Shown: piece after piece, positions 34,501 through 41,429 of the stretch
Layout: each line of letters opens with the position of its first letter
How positions within the stretch are numbered: the first letter of the stretch is position 1
Source of the DNA: Pseudonocardia halophobica
Lineage (GTDB): Bacteria; Actinomycetota; Actinomycetes; Mycobacteriales; Pseudonocardiaceae
Direction: 5' to 3'
Assembly (NCBI RefSeq): GCF_027922425.1
Contig: NZ_BSFQ01000003.1
Location: forward strand, 124,001 to 188,000
DNA: 64,000 bases
Notes under the pieces: model-generated
What the model saw: only the letters and a program-made list of their open reading frames with translations
Database searches by the model: none
Told to the model about the DNA's origin: nothing
Translations under genes and position numbers: made by a program

Positions 34501-35468
34501 CGGCCGTCGACGTGTGCCGGCAACTTGTCGGACGCCAACTTGCCCAGGCTCGACCCGTCCAACGCGACGACGACGGGCGTGACGCGATAGCCCTCCCAGT
34601 CGAACCACTGCTGGACCCGCCAGGTCCGCCGGGCAACCGCGAGGGCGTCGAGTGCGTCGTGGTCCCGCACGGCGAGACGGGCGGCCTCGGCCGGGTTCTC
34701 CGAGTTGGCCACTGGAACGCAGTACAACATGACCGGCTCACCGGCCGGGCTCTGCGCGGGGAAGGTCAGGGTGTTGCCCTGCACCCCGGGCTTGCCCATC
34801 ACCCGGTACATCATGATCGTTGGAGGGAACTCCGCGGTCCGACGCTGGGGCAGGCCGACCAGGTAATCCATTAGCGCTGAACGCAGTGGCGCCATCGTCG
34901 GCGGGAGCGCCGCATCCTCCGCCACCAGCACGGACGCCGCGTCGGCCAGCCGCACGACGACGTTCGCGCCCAGCTCAGCCGCCCCCTCCAGCCGCAGGGC
35001 GTCATGCGACATGACGACGTGCCCGGCGACGGGATGGACACCGCGGGGAAGCTGCTTCTGCGCGCCCGCCCACCCGCCGACCTTCTCCCGCAGCCGCCCC
35101 GCGAGCACCTTCGTGGCGTGGGCGAGCTGGTTGCCGGGATTCGGCCGGTGCTCACCGTTGGAGTACCACCCGACCTCCCCGACGACGACGTGCGGACCCC
35201 ACGCCTTCTCCTCGCAGACGTAGACGCCCCGCTCCCCCACCACGACCAGGTCGAGGTCCACGGCACTCATGTTGTGCGGGACCTGGCGTCCAGCGATCAC
35301 GTCCCACGACGCCGGCAGGTCACCCGCCAGCCGACGGGCCGCCTTCTCCTCGCCGGGCCCGTGCCAGTCCCCCAGAACGTGCAGCCGCGCCATCAGCGAC
35401 AATGCCCGGCCGGTCCAGCCGCCACAGTCGTCGACAACTCCCCCGGAACCACGTTCGGCATCAGCCAT
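31596..35468 (-). CDS. NERD - pseudokinase - Ser/Thr kinase - P-loop ATPase fusion protein (PglW/MAD6-like)
   Basis: A 1290-aa protein. Residues about 26-150 form a NERD nuclease-related domain ('MARLHVLGDWHGPGEEKAA', then 'DLDLVVVGERGVYVCEEKAW' with a D...ExK pattern). Residues about 220-430 resemble a pseudokinase: HRALQLRTVEV (about 348) replaces the HRD loop and RDFSRSK replaces DFG. Residues about 500-745 form an intact Hanks kinase: 'LGEGAWAVTWLAF', a putative catalytic Lys in RTLKHM, HRDVSPTNIIV (about 619), DFGLA (about 639) and APEVW. From about 805, Walker A 'GNPGDGKTSFL' begins a STAND/DptF-like ATPase with a Cys cluster (DCEACTARDVCP). An internal ATG at 35393 is a plausible alternative start. 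It is the first gene of the operon. Confidence 0.8.
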   Translation of the reverse strand: MADAERGSGGVVDDCGGWTGRALSLMARLHVLGDWHGPGEEKAARRLAGDLPASWDVIAGRQVPHNMSAVDLDLVVVGERGVYVCEEKAWGPHVVVGEVGWYSNGEHRPNPGNQLAHATKVLAGRLREKVGGWAGAQKQLPRGVHPVAGHVVMSHDALRLEGAAELGANVVVRLADAASVLVAEDAALPPTMAPLRSALMDYLVGLPQRRTAEFPPTIMMYRVMGKPGVQGNTLTFPAQSPAGEPVMLYCVPVANSENPAEAARLAVRDHDALDALAVARRTWRVQQWFDWEGYRVTPVVVALDGSSLGKLASDKLPAHVDGRVPVEVGVAVVHDAFTALAEVHRAGVLHRALQLRTVEVTPANRVRFRDFSRSKLPRTQTIAPSLDNDHPSAAFQAPGTPLEFLTARDDVYSLALCLAQWLRGDASDQPDHAEAREWVASYPVVGSLLARCLAPRYDDRPDASAAAAESAPQPIEKPVPPLVVPPVSPPPPAVLEPGALLAGRYRIDRKLGEGAWAVTWLAFDEKLGEPRTLKHMRPGRVDYAQVLDEYRHGNALRSSRCARPYDVLDAPEPGVLVQEYIPGQTLLELTAGRDLDAEQFRRIAVDVLRGLADAHEQLVFHRDVSPTNIIVRDDGSAALIDFGLAAKADAAQSAVGSPPFTAPEVWARRHWTPAADIYSACASLLRVMLGRYPYSGPGVEEREVLVPPTEAHFARFGRALLGALYEGVTADPGKRPQDAATYADRILRARDTSVRSGRPMVNPTVAALRGLYRRSGIGNAGNRGMDDDFARSTYTDTLLDTALLPAVIGGELDVVVLSGNPGDGKTSFLVQVGAALDGAGATTRRSDAAGWTKELGGRTFSAVYDASESHGDLSSDDLIHAVLAPSGGPHTALLAANDGRIAQFLGDFGDRYPELAAEVDRERAGEPAEGRIVLVDLKRRALATPDRGASGLGTAVLSLFTADERWADCEACTARDVCPIRDNAERLRTPGAREAVSELLLTSHLRRRRRATMRDVRSAFGWLITGDLSCEAVHAENRTGQDPRAGAGRRAPDLAFAADTGDYLVEEWRELDPAHQAAPAAARAARASRDLVPDLAAVTAESLGRLKRALYFGEWTAPSGRAEVRSYRYFEEYLDALDKPGPALARVLLGLSRILAFPRYEGKGLALQDRTYEDPAVRAIVVVKELPVTTFELAAVGSGSGYVESFADRLELRHERGQRLAIALDAAELILRAADGEVLGDPASAALRQEIEGFGQRLRLEPARSVLVVDGAGNRLTAEAIDGRIVGRRQ

Positions 35469-35502
35469 CCCCCTCGTGCGCTAACCGCTCATCGCCATGA
35501 GA

Positions 35503-35535
35503 TCACCCGCTGTTACCGCTATGCCCTCCGGGTGA
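35503..35535. promoter_or_regulatory. Interrupted inverted repeat upstream of the defence-like operon
   Basis: TCACCC (35503-35508) and GGGTGA (35530-35535) form 6-bp arms 21 bp apart. They lie 35-70 bp upstream of the kinase-gene ATG, where a repressor operator or promoter of the leftward operon would be. No convincing -10/-35 hexamers were identified, so this is only a candidate. Confidence 0.25.
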
Positions 35536-35626
35536 CCACTTCCGACGGTCGTCGCATCGTCTCGCCGGCAGCGAGTCCGCGCGGGCCCAGTCACTCGATC
35601 GAACGAGGGCACCACGGTCGACGCTC

Positions 35627-35790
35627 GCGGCCGACATCCTGCTCGTCACCTGCGTGAAGGCGACGCGCTCGACGCCGTCTGCGGCGAAGGACCTCTACAC
35701 CTCACCGTTGCTCCGCAAGCAGCGGGCGTACGCGGAGTCCCAGTCGGCCCTCTGGTTCAGCCTCTCCGCAGAGCACGGTCTCGGGCGGAC
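35627..35790 (+). pseudogene. DUF6884-like N-terminal fragment
   Basis: One frame gives 'DILLVTCVKATRS', then 'AAKDLYTSPLLRKQRAYAE' and 'WFSLSAEHGL', the recognisable N-terminal half of DUF6884 proteins (LVxCVK, DLYTSPL, LSAEHGL). Beyond the last motif the frame degenerates into Arg/Pro-rich sequence and stops at 35905, and upstream there is no plausible start in frame. The fragment lies in the 650-bp gap between the kinase operon and the TcmP gene. DUF6884 proteins are of unknown function and occur in variable regions. The rest of 35469-36120 shows nothing else coding. Confidence 0.6.
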
Positions 35791-36120
35791 TCGGGCACCT
35801 CGAAACCGAAGTCCTCGACCGCTGGTCCCTCCGTTGAACCTGCGGGGGCGGCCTGCCTCACCGGTCCGTCAGCGACTGAGCGAACTTCGCCGCCCTCACC
35901 GCTGATCATCGCCCGGCGCCCACGTCGCCGCCCATCGCGTCGGGATGGCAAGGGCCGCCAGCCTGTTGATCTGCCCGCCCGGCGAGGGCTGGTGTCTGCA
36001 CTTAAATCGATCGCTCTCTGCGACACGCACCCATTCTCACGAGCGATCTTCACCCTCCTGAACGCAAGCGACCGCTACTCTCCAACTCGCAGTAGTCGAT
36101 CAGTGTCGTTAGGGAGCCCC

Positions 36121-37224
36121 GTGAGCTTGCTATGGAAGCTGGAGCCTGCCACCGAGGCCAAGCACCGGCTCAACCGGAGTTACCTTGACGCATGGTGGCC
36201 GATCATGCTGCAACCGAGCGGACAGTACGGATACGAACGCCCTCGGGTGACCTACGTCGATGCGTTCGCGGGCCCCGGCAAATACCTCGACGGTGAAGAT
36301 GGCTCGCCCGTTTTCGCATTGGATCGACTCCTCAATCACACCGCCAGAGACCGAATGAACCTTCGCAGGGACAGGGTCTACCTGATCTTCATCGAGAAGG
36401 ACAAGGATCGGTGTGCCCACCTTCGCACCCTCCTCATCGAGCGCTTCGGCCAGCTAGAGCAGCTTCCCGTCACAGTGATCGTCAGGGAGGGCGAGGCTGC
36501 TACGGCGACTCCGGAACTGCTGACGCAGACCAGGGCCTGGGACCATCCAATTCTGGCCATCTTCGACAGCTGGGGAAACGTCAATATTCCGTTCGAGTTA
36601 GTCGGCAGGATTGCTGGCGTTCGCTCCGGCGAAGTGATCACTACATTCGGTCCCAACTGGTTCAGCCGCCGCGAATCTCAAGATCCGAGTGAGCTTGATC
36701 GAGTCTTCGGCGGCAATCAGTATTGGCAACCGGCTGAACGGGAAGCTCGACCCGACGAACGTTGGCGAGCATGGCTTGAGACCTACAGGGACTCGCTTAA
36801 ACGAGCAGGCTTTCCCTATCAGCTCCAATTTCGCGTGACGCCACGGACCGGACAGCCACTCCATCTGGTATTCGGCACGAGCAGCGACAAGGGCGTCGAG
36901 GTGATGAAGGACGCCATGTGGAAGGTCGACGGCGAAGAGGGCATGAGCTTCCATGATCCGCGAACTCGGGAGGCTGTGCCTGCGGGCCAAATGGATCTCT
37001 TCCGAGAGCATGACCACCATGCTGAACTAAGCGAACTAATCTGCCAATGCCTCGCTCCAGGCGAGAAATCGGTCGAGGATGTGAGGGAGTGGCTCCTGAG
37101 AGAGACGGCGCGTTGGCGCAGGAAAGACGCGATCAGCGCCCTGTCGAAGATGCGCGAGAGGAACGTGGTGCAGACAGAACCCAATGGGCGTATCGTGAGG
37201 AGCAGTAAGGTCAGGCTGCTGTAA
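36121..37224 (+). CDS. tcmP: Three-Cys-motif partner protein TcmP
   Basis: A 367-aa protein. The GTG at 36121 is chosen because GGGAG lies just upstream and TcmP proteins typically begin right before a 'W..EPxTxAKH' motif, here [11 protein letters not shown]. The segment '[16 protein letters not shown]' resembles the SAM-binding motif I of Rossmann methyltransferases. '[13 protein letters not shown]' corresponds to the family's DPFG..VPF motif. The C-terminus is a winged-helix-like '[22 protein letters not shown]'. TcmP is named for co-occurrence with DUF5131 three-Cys proteins, and exactly such a gene lies convergent next door. The role is unknown, though a phage- and defence-related nucleic-acid modification has been supposed. 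AT content is visibly higher than in neighbours, suggesting separate acquisition. Confidence 0.85.
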   Translation: MSLLWKLEPATEAKHRLNRSYLDAWWPIMLQPSGQYGYERPRVTYVDAFAGPGKYLDGEDGSPVFALDRLLNHTARDRMNLRRDRVYLIFIEKDKDRCAHLRTLLIERFGQLEQLPVTVIVREGEAATATPELLTQTRAWDHPILAIFDSWGNVNIPFELVGRIAGVRSGEVITTFGPNWFSRRESQDPSELDRVFGGNQYWQPAEREARPDERWRAWLETYRDSLKRAGFPYQLQFRVTPRTGQPLHLVFGTSSDKGVEVMKDAMWKVDGEEGMSFHDPRTREAVPAGQMDLFREHDHHAELSELICQCLAPGEKSVEDVREWLLRETARWRRKDAISALSKMRERNVVQTEPNGRIVRSSKVRLL

Positions 37225-37966
37225 CTCCTGATCGACGAGGCATCTCGTCCCACGTTCGACCATCAAGTAGGCGCCCCCCAGCCTTCGGCGTTCGCCCACC
37301 CCACTGCTTGAAGAAGAAGGGTACACCCGCAGCTACGCATGCGTCACGAATGGCCCTTACCCAATCTTCCCGTATCGGCCTGCTGCGATGTCCGGACTCT
37401 CCGCCTACAATTACCCAGCCAATTCCCGTGAGGTCGATGTTGGCTAGCGGACCCAGTAGGGGCTCGAGAGATAGAAATTTGACCGTTGCGCGAATATCGC
37501 GAATCTCATCGATCCTTGCTGCTTCGTCCGCCGACTCGACCGATGTTCCAAGCCACACGTTTGACGGCCAATCAATTCCTTCTGAGATCAGACGCATTCG
37601 CTTCGGTCGCTTCGTCAGCACTTGGTAAGTGTGCTGCGGCGTACGGCGCATCGTGTCAGCGACATCGGCGACGAACGTACGCGGGACGCGTGCGTGGAAT
37701 AGGTCTGACATAGAGTTGACGAAGATGAGGCGAGGCTCTCGCCAGCGCAGGGGAATCTGCAGCGAATCAGGATGAACGGTAAGCGCAAACCCCGGTCCGC
37801 TGGTGCGCGGGTCGCCGTCCAGCTGATATTTAGCGGATCCCATCGCTTTGAGTCGCTTGGCCAGGGCCAAGGCGTAGCAGTTGTCGCAGCCAGCAGAGAT
37901 GCGGTCGCACCCGGTGGTGGGGTTCCAGGTCGCTTCCGTCCACTCGATCGCGCTCTGGTCCGCCAT
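37211..37966 (-). CDS. DUF5131 (phage Gp37/Gp68-like) three-Cys-motif protein
   Basis: A 251-aa protein opening '[20 protein letters not shown]' with the three-cysteine motif C-x6-C-x2-C ([11 protein letters not shown], residues about 19-30), the family hallmark. Other family blocks are '[13 protein letters not shown]', '[11 protein letters not shown]', '[10 protein letters not shown]', '[11 protein letters not shown]' and '[15 protein letters not shown]', with a C-terminal '[11 protein letters not shown]'. The Cys cluster and TIM-barrel-like pattern resemble radical-SAM-type proteins, but activity is not established. It is common in actinophages and pairs with TcmP. Here the two genes are convergent and overlap by 14 bp rather than being in one operon. 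Confidence 0.9.
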   Translation of the reverse strand: MADQSAIEWTEATWNPTTGCDRISAGCDNCYALALAKRLKAMGSAKYQLDGDPRTSGPGFALTVHPDSLQIPLRWREPRLIFVNSMSDLFHARVPRTFVADVADTMRRTPQHTYQVLTKRPKRMRLISEGIDWPSNVWLGTSVESADEAARIDEIRDIRATVKFLSLEPLLGPLANIDLTGIGWVIVGGESGHRSRPIREDWVRAIRDACVAAGVPFFFKQWGGRTPKAGGRLLDGRTWDEMPRRSGVTAA

Positions 37967-38206
37967 CCGTGCAGCCTATCCAGCCGGTAGAGGAAGCCTC
38001 GGATGCACACTCGGCCTGTCGCCGATTCCTCCGCGGCGCCGGGGACCGGCCGGAGGCCGCAGCCCCCGCGCCCGGCGGCGAAGCCGTCGCCTTGATCAGG
38101 TAGAGAAAGTCTGAACCCGTGCGCGAGCGCCGCGAGCGCCGCGGCGCCGGCTGGAGGTTGGCGTCCGATGTCGTCCGGTGAGCGGCGAGACCCGAGCTTC
38201 ACTGAC

Positions 38207-38222
38207 TCGAACTAACGTTCGA
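38207..38222 (+). promoter_or_regulatory. LexA/SOS box
   Basis: TCGAACTAACGTTCGA is a perfect palindrome with 6-bp arms and a 4-bp spacer. It matches the actinobacterial LexA box consensus TCGAAC-N4-GTTCGA exactly. A TATCGT element lies about 8 bp downstream and could be the -10. The site is 94 bp upstream of the ATG at 38316 and about 240 bp upstream of the divergent DUF5131 start. Confidence 0.75.
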
Positions 38223-38315
38223 TCTTTGCTATCGTAGAGCTTCGTGCGGTGGCCCGTCGTAGGGGAAGTACGTCGGGTCCCCGCACGCCCTACTCGATCG
38301 CGGCGGAGGCAGGCG

Positions 38316-38609
38316 ATGGGCAGTCAGAGCAGGTACGACCGAGACCCCTCAGTCGGCGACTCGATCCTGGCTGAGGCACAGGCCTACTCGACCATCGCTG
38401 AGCTGCTTGACGACTACCGTGACGAGATCGTCGGAGACCGCGCTGTCGCCCTACAGATCGGCAACGTCCTCCACAGCGCTGCCATCGAGCTGCGGGGCGG
38501 ACGCGCCCTTCCGATCGGTGTCCGTCGCGCCGTCCGGGGCCTCGCCAACGCCCTCCGCGAGATCATGGACCCGGGCGCGGTGAACGTCCCTAAAGATCAC
38601 GATGCCTAG
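38316..38609 (+). CDS. Small SOS-box-preceded protein of unknown function
   Basis: A 97-aa soluble, mostly helical protein ('DSILAEAQAYSTIAELLDDY', 'VALQIGNVLHSAAIELRGG', 'AVRGLANALREIMDPG'). The ATG at 38316 is preceded by GGAGG (38305-38309, spacing 6). An upstream in-frame GTG (38244) lacks such a site. No known family or DNA-binding motif is recognised. A perfect LexA-type box lies upstream, so expression is probably induced by DNA damage. Its position between cargo and mobilisation genes makes an element-control role conceivable, but that is inference. Confidence 0.65.
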   Translation: MGSQSRYDRDPSVGDSILAEAQAYSTIAELLDDYRDEIVGDRAVALQIGNVLHSAAIELRGGRALPIGVRRAVRGLANALREIMDPGAVNVPKDHDA

Positions 38610-38693
38610 GCCGCGGTCTCCCTGATCTTGGAAGCGGATGATCTGCCTAGGCAACTTCCTGCGCCCCCTCCCTGTGCAGCGGGCTCAGCGGGT

Positions 38694-39332
38694 CTAAATT
38701 TGAGGTGTCGGCTTCGGGACCGCCAGCCCGGCGTTGGCCTGGAGTCGCTCGGTTGTGGTGGGGGTCGTTCGTTTCTTCGGTGCGCGGAGGTCGTCGATGT
38801 CGCTGGTCGGGTAGAAGGCGTCGCCGGCGACTTCGAAGGCTCCGTGCACGATGAGGTTCTTCCCCGGTTGCACGAAGGCCAGGGCGGCTTGTTTGCGGGC
38901 GTAGGCGAAGGAGTTCGCGCAGGTGTTGAAGGCGTCGCGGTCCCGGACCTCGTAGGCGATCCGGCCGAGCTGGACCCGGATGTAGGGCTTGGGCGGGTCG
39001 CCCTTGGTCTTGCCGGTAGTCACGGCGCAGGCCGGCATGCCGACCGCGTTCGCCGCGATGGCCGGCTCCGGCATACCGCGCAGGGCCCGGGTGAGTCGCT
39101 GGTCGGCCGAGGCGGGGAGGGCCTCGACGGCGTCCTTGGCTTCCTCCCAGACCCGCTGAAAGTGCTCGGCGGTGCTCTCCTGGTGGAGGTAGAGCAAGAC
39201 CTTCCCGATGCGGACGCTGACCGCGGCGTCGTCGGTGCCGGCGTGCAGGATCTGCACCTCGGTGCGCTGCGGCCCGACCAGCCGTGCCACAGCCATTACC
39301 GCCTGCTCGGCTCGCCGACCGACTGGGCTCAC
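38694..39332 (-). CDS. Hypothetical protein adjacent to relaxase
   Basis: A 212-aa soluble protein with no recognised family. 'AVMAVARLVGPQRTEVQILHAG' near the N-terminus and 'DRDAFNTCANSFAYARKQA' near residue 135 look like a folded, conserved protein rather than a shadow. The C-terminal 35 residues are Pro/Thr-rich and probably disordered. It lies downstream of the relaxase on the same strand, separated by 58 bp. The start may be the in-frame ATG about 12 codons inside (MAVARLVG). Proteins in this position on actinobacterial mobile elements are often accessory mobilisation factors, but I cannot show that here. Confidence 0.6.
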   Translation of the reverse strand: MSPVGRRAEQAVMAVARLVGPQRTEVQILHAGTDDAAVSVRIGKVLLYLHQESTAEHFQRVWEEAKDAVEALPASADQRLTRALRGMPEPAIAANAVGMPACAVTTGKTKGDPPKPYIRVQLGRIAYEVRDRDAFNTCANSFAYARKQAALAFVQPGKNLIVHGAFEVAGDAFYPTSDIDDLRAPKKRTTPTTTERLQANAGLAVPKPTPQI

Positions 39333-39390
39333 CGCAGATCCTCAGGACGGCGCGAGACAGCACCCCAGAACATGCTCATAGCGGCGAGCG

Positions 39391-40746
39391 TCAACGGGTC
39401 CGGCTCCGGGCTTGTTCGCGGGTGATCGCGTCCGGGGCTTGGGCCGAGCGGGCTGAGGGTTCGAGCGAGCGGACGATCTTTGCCGCGGTCTCGATCGCCG
39501 TTCGGGCATGTGGACGTTGGCGATGATGTTCAGCGACGACGAGGGCGAGGCGAGCGAGCGCGAGCGTCAGCTCGACCCCGGCCCGCTCGCGGTCGCTCTG
39601 CAATCGGCGGGCGAGCATCAACCGGCGGGCAAGCTGCGTCAACTCTCCGCCTCCCTGCGGGCGCGGCGGTGTCGACATGGCAGCGCGGATCTGCTCCGCG
39701 GCAGCGCTAAAACGATAACGGTTGCCCACGGTCGCAACGGCGGACATCGCGGTCAGCACGTCGCACAGGCCCTGCCCCGCGGCGACGACATCTCCTTCGC
39801 CCGCGCTAAACGAACCGGCGATCAGGCCGACGCGTTTCGCCACGGTGGAGCAAGCTACGCGGGAGCGCGGGGCCGGTGGCTGGGCGTCCCAGCGCTGCTG
39901 GAGCCGGGGCAAGGACAGGTCCGGAGCGAGCTTGCTGCCCGAGTAGAAGATCGGCGCCCCTGTCGCCAGCAGGTCCGGGGGCAGCGCGATCGCGTAGCCC
40001 AGCGCGTCCCCGGACGGGCCGCGCCGGATCGTGACCAAGAGCCCCTCGCGCTGCAGGGCCTGCTCGAACTCCGCCACCGACGCCGACCGCAACGCCGCCT
40101 GGCGTGCTGCCGCCCGCAGCACCTCCCGCGCCGGGGGCCGTGATTCCCGCTCGGCCTTGGCCAACTCGCCCCGCTGCGGGCGCTTCGCGGCGACATTCTC
40201 CGCCGGCGCGGTCGCTCGCAGCCCGAGGCGGGCTTCGATCCGCTGCGCGCTGGCGCGCAGCTTCGGGTAGTCGTGGCGCGGCCAGAACCGGCGGCCGGTG
40301 TCCTGGCGCACCAGCACCACGGCGATGTGGATGTGGTCATCGGCATGCCGGATCGCCACCCACCGCGGTCCGCCCCGATCATCACGGGTGGCGACGCCGG
40401 CGTCGTGCAGCAACTCGCGGGCGATCGACGCCCACTCCGCGTCCGGGAGTACCCGGTCCGACTCGGCCAGCCGCACCGAGCAGTGCCACACATAGCCCCG
40501 GCCAGCGTCCTTCGGCGCTCGTAGCGGCAGCCCGGCCGCGACCGCGGGCGCCTGCAACGCCCGGATCAGCGGGCCGAGCTCCAGATCATGCTCCCCCGCC
40601 CCACGCCGGGCGGGCTGCCAGGTTGTGTCTCGGCCGTCCCAGCTCGCAACCACCCGCGGATTCCGGTGTTCATCGGCCACGCCCGGGCCGAACAGATAGG
40701 CGAGCAGCCCGCCGGCCCGCCATCCGTGCACGACCTTCGCGATCAC
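39391..40746 (-). CDS. MobA/VirD2-type relaxase
   Basis: A 451-aa relaxase/mobilisation nuclease. The N-terminus 'MIAKVVHGWRAGGLLAYLFGP' is typical of actinobacterial relaxases. The metal-binding histidine triad lies in 'AIRHADDHIHIAVVLVRQD' (about residues 125-143; HxDDHxH), followed by 'WPRHDYPKLRASAQRIE'. It should nick oriT, stay covalently bound to the strand and be delivered by the VirD4-like coupling protein encoded at 8288-10078. The C-terminal half is helical and Arg-rich. Its ATG overlaps the MobC-like stop by 4 nt, as in many mobCA modules. The oriT is expected near the mobC start, around 41079-41170, but I could not pinpoint a nic site. Confidence 0.88.
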   Translation of the reverse strand: MIAKVVHGWRAGGLLAYLFGPGVADEHRNPRVVASWDGRDTTWQPARRGAGEHDLELGPLIRALQAPAVAAGLPLRAPKDAGRGYVWHCSVRLAESDRVLPDAEWASIARELLHDAGVATRDDRGGPRWVAIRHADDHIHIAVVLVRQDTGRRFWPRHDYPKLRASAQRIEARLGLRATAPAENVAAKRPQRGELAKAERESRPPAREVLRAAARQAALRSASVAEFEQALQREGLLVTIRRGPSGDALGYAIALPPDLLATGAPIFYSGSKLAPDLSLPRLQQRWDAQPPAPRSRVACSTVAKRVGLIAGSFSAGEGDVVAAGQGLCDVLTAMSAVATVGNRYRFSAAAEQIRAAMSTPPRPQGGGELTQLARRLMLARRLQSDRERAGVELTLALARLALVVAEHHRQRPHARTAIETAAKIVRSLEPSARSAQAPDAITREQARSRTR

Positions 40747-41078
40747 CGGACTCGCCCTGCCGCCGTGACGAGAAGGTCGAGCAGCTCGTCGAGCCGGTCG
40801 GTCAGCCGGGTCAGCTCACCGCGGTCGACCAGCTCGGCGGCCGCGATCAACTCGAGACGCAGCCGCAGCAGCTCGGCCACCACTCCACGCAGGCTGTCTG
40901 GCACGCCGTCGGGCGCGGCGGCTCGAAGCGCCTGCTCCCCCAGCCACGCCCCGACCGCGACGCCCGCGTGCAGCGCGGCCTCGGCCACCAGAGCGTGCTC
41001 CTGCGCAGTGAACGCGACCCGCACCGACCGCGTCCGCCGCACAGCAGATCGTGGACGACGAGCTGCGCGCGGCTTCAC
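40743..41078 (-). CDS. mobC: MobC-family mobilisation accessory protein
   Basis: A 111-aa protein: a basic N-terminus (KPRAARRPRSAVRRTRSVRV), then 'AFTAQEHALVAEAALHAGVAVGAWLGEQAL', the ribbon-helix-helix-like pattern of MobC proteins (landmarks FTAQEHALVAEAA and WLGEQAL). A C-terminal helix with alternating Leu follows. MobC proteins help melt oriT for the relaxase. It is coupled to the relaxase by a 4-nt overlap. Confidence 0.8.
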   Translation of the reverse strand: MKPRAARRPRSAVRRTRSVRVAFTAQEHALVAEAALHAGVAVGAWLGEQALRAAAPDGVPDSLRGVVAELLRLRLELIAAAELVDRGELTRLTDRLDELLDLLVTAAGRVR

Positions 41079-41170
41079 CCCCGCAGGCTTGCTACAGACG
41101 GATCCTCGATTCGTTCGGGGCCGCTCAGCTCACTGCCGCGTGTAGCTGCAGCCTGGGCCGACACATCAGC

Positions 41171-41362
41171 TCACCAGGACGCGGCCCACAGCCCGAGAGC
41201 AAAGCCTGCGATCAGCATCCCCGCTGCCACGACCAGGAGGAGCATCCATCGGTGCGGCCGGGCGGGGCTGGTCGGCGGCGGCCATGTCTGTCCAGTCCGT
41301 CGATGCCGGCGGGTTCTTCCGATTCGACTTCTGCCGGGCGGAGGCATGGAAGGGTTGCGCAC
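41171..41362 (-). CDS. Small single-TM basic peptide
   Basis: A 63-aa protein. The Pro/Arg-rich N-terminal 38 residues are followed by one hydrophobic helix ('WMLLLVVAAGMLIAGFALGLW') that ends the protein. The GTG at 41362 is supported by AGGAG 7 nt upstream. The type is tail-anchored or C-tail-in membrane peptide, with no family. A very stable hairpin lies 31-67 bp upstream. It may be a regulatory or entry-exclusion-like peptide of the element, which is speculation. Confidence 0.5.
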   Translation of the reverse strand: MRNPSMPPPGRSRIGRTRRHRRTGQTWPPPTSPARPHRWMLLLVVAAGMLIAGFALGLWAASW

Positions 41363-41392
41363 AGCCGTCTCCTGTCGCTGCAGGGCCGGTCA

Positions 41393-41429
41393 GGCCCCGG
41401 TGCCGGCGCTGCAACGCCGGCCCGGGGCC
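41393..41429. repeat. 15-bp-stem hairpin
   Basis: The left arm GGCCCCGG-T-GCCGGCG (41393-41408) pairs with CGCCGGC-CCGGGGCC (41415-41429) over a CTGCAA loop, a 15-bp GC stem broken only by a bulged T at 41401. No T-tract follows on either strand, so a terminator is unlikely. It lies in a gene-free part of the mobilisation region and might be a recombination, transfer-origin or leader structure. Confidence 0.6.

Noticed and set aside
24911..35468. Complete BREX type 2 or complete Dnd/Dpt locus
   Set aside because: No PglX methyltransferase, PglZ phosphatase, BrxD/BrxHI or DndA-E genes are present in or beside the operon. Only domain and order similarities exist.
38190..38225. Resemblance of GACTCGAAC near the SOS box to the tRNA-Asn T-arm (possible second att site)
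   Set aside because: Only about 9 bases agree and the surrounding sequence does not match the tRNA 3' end. The palindrome is fully explained as a LexA box.
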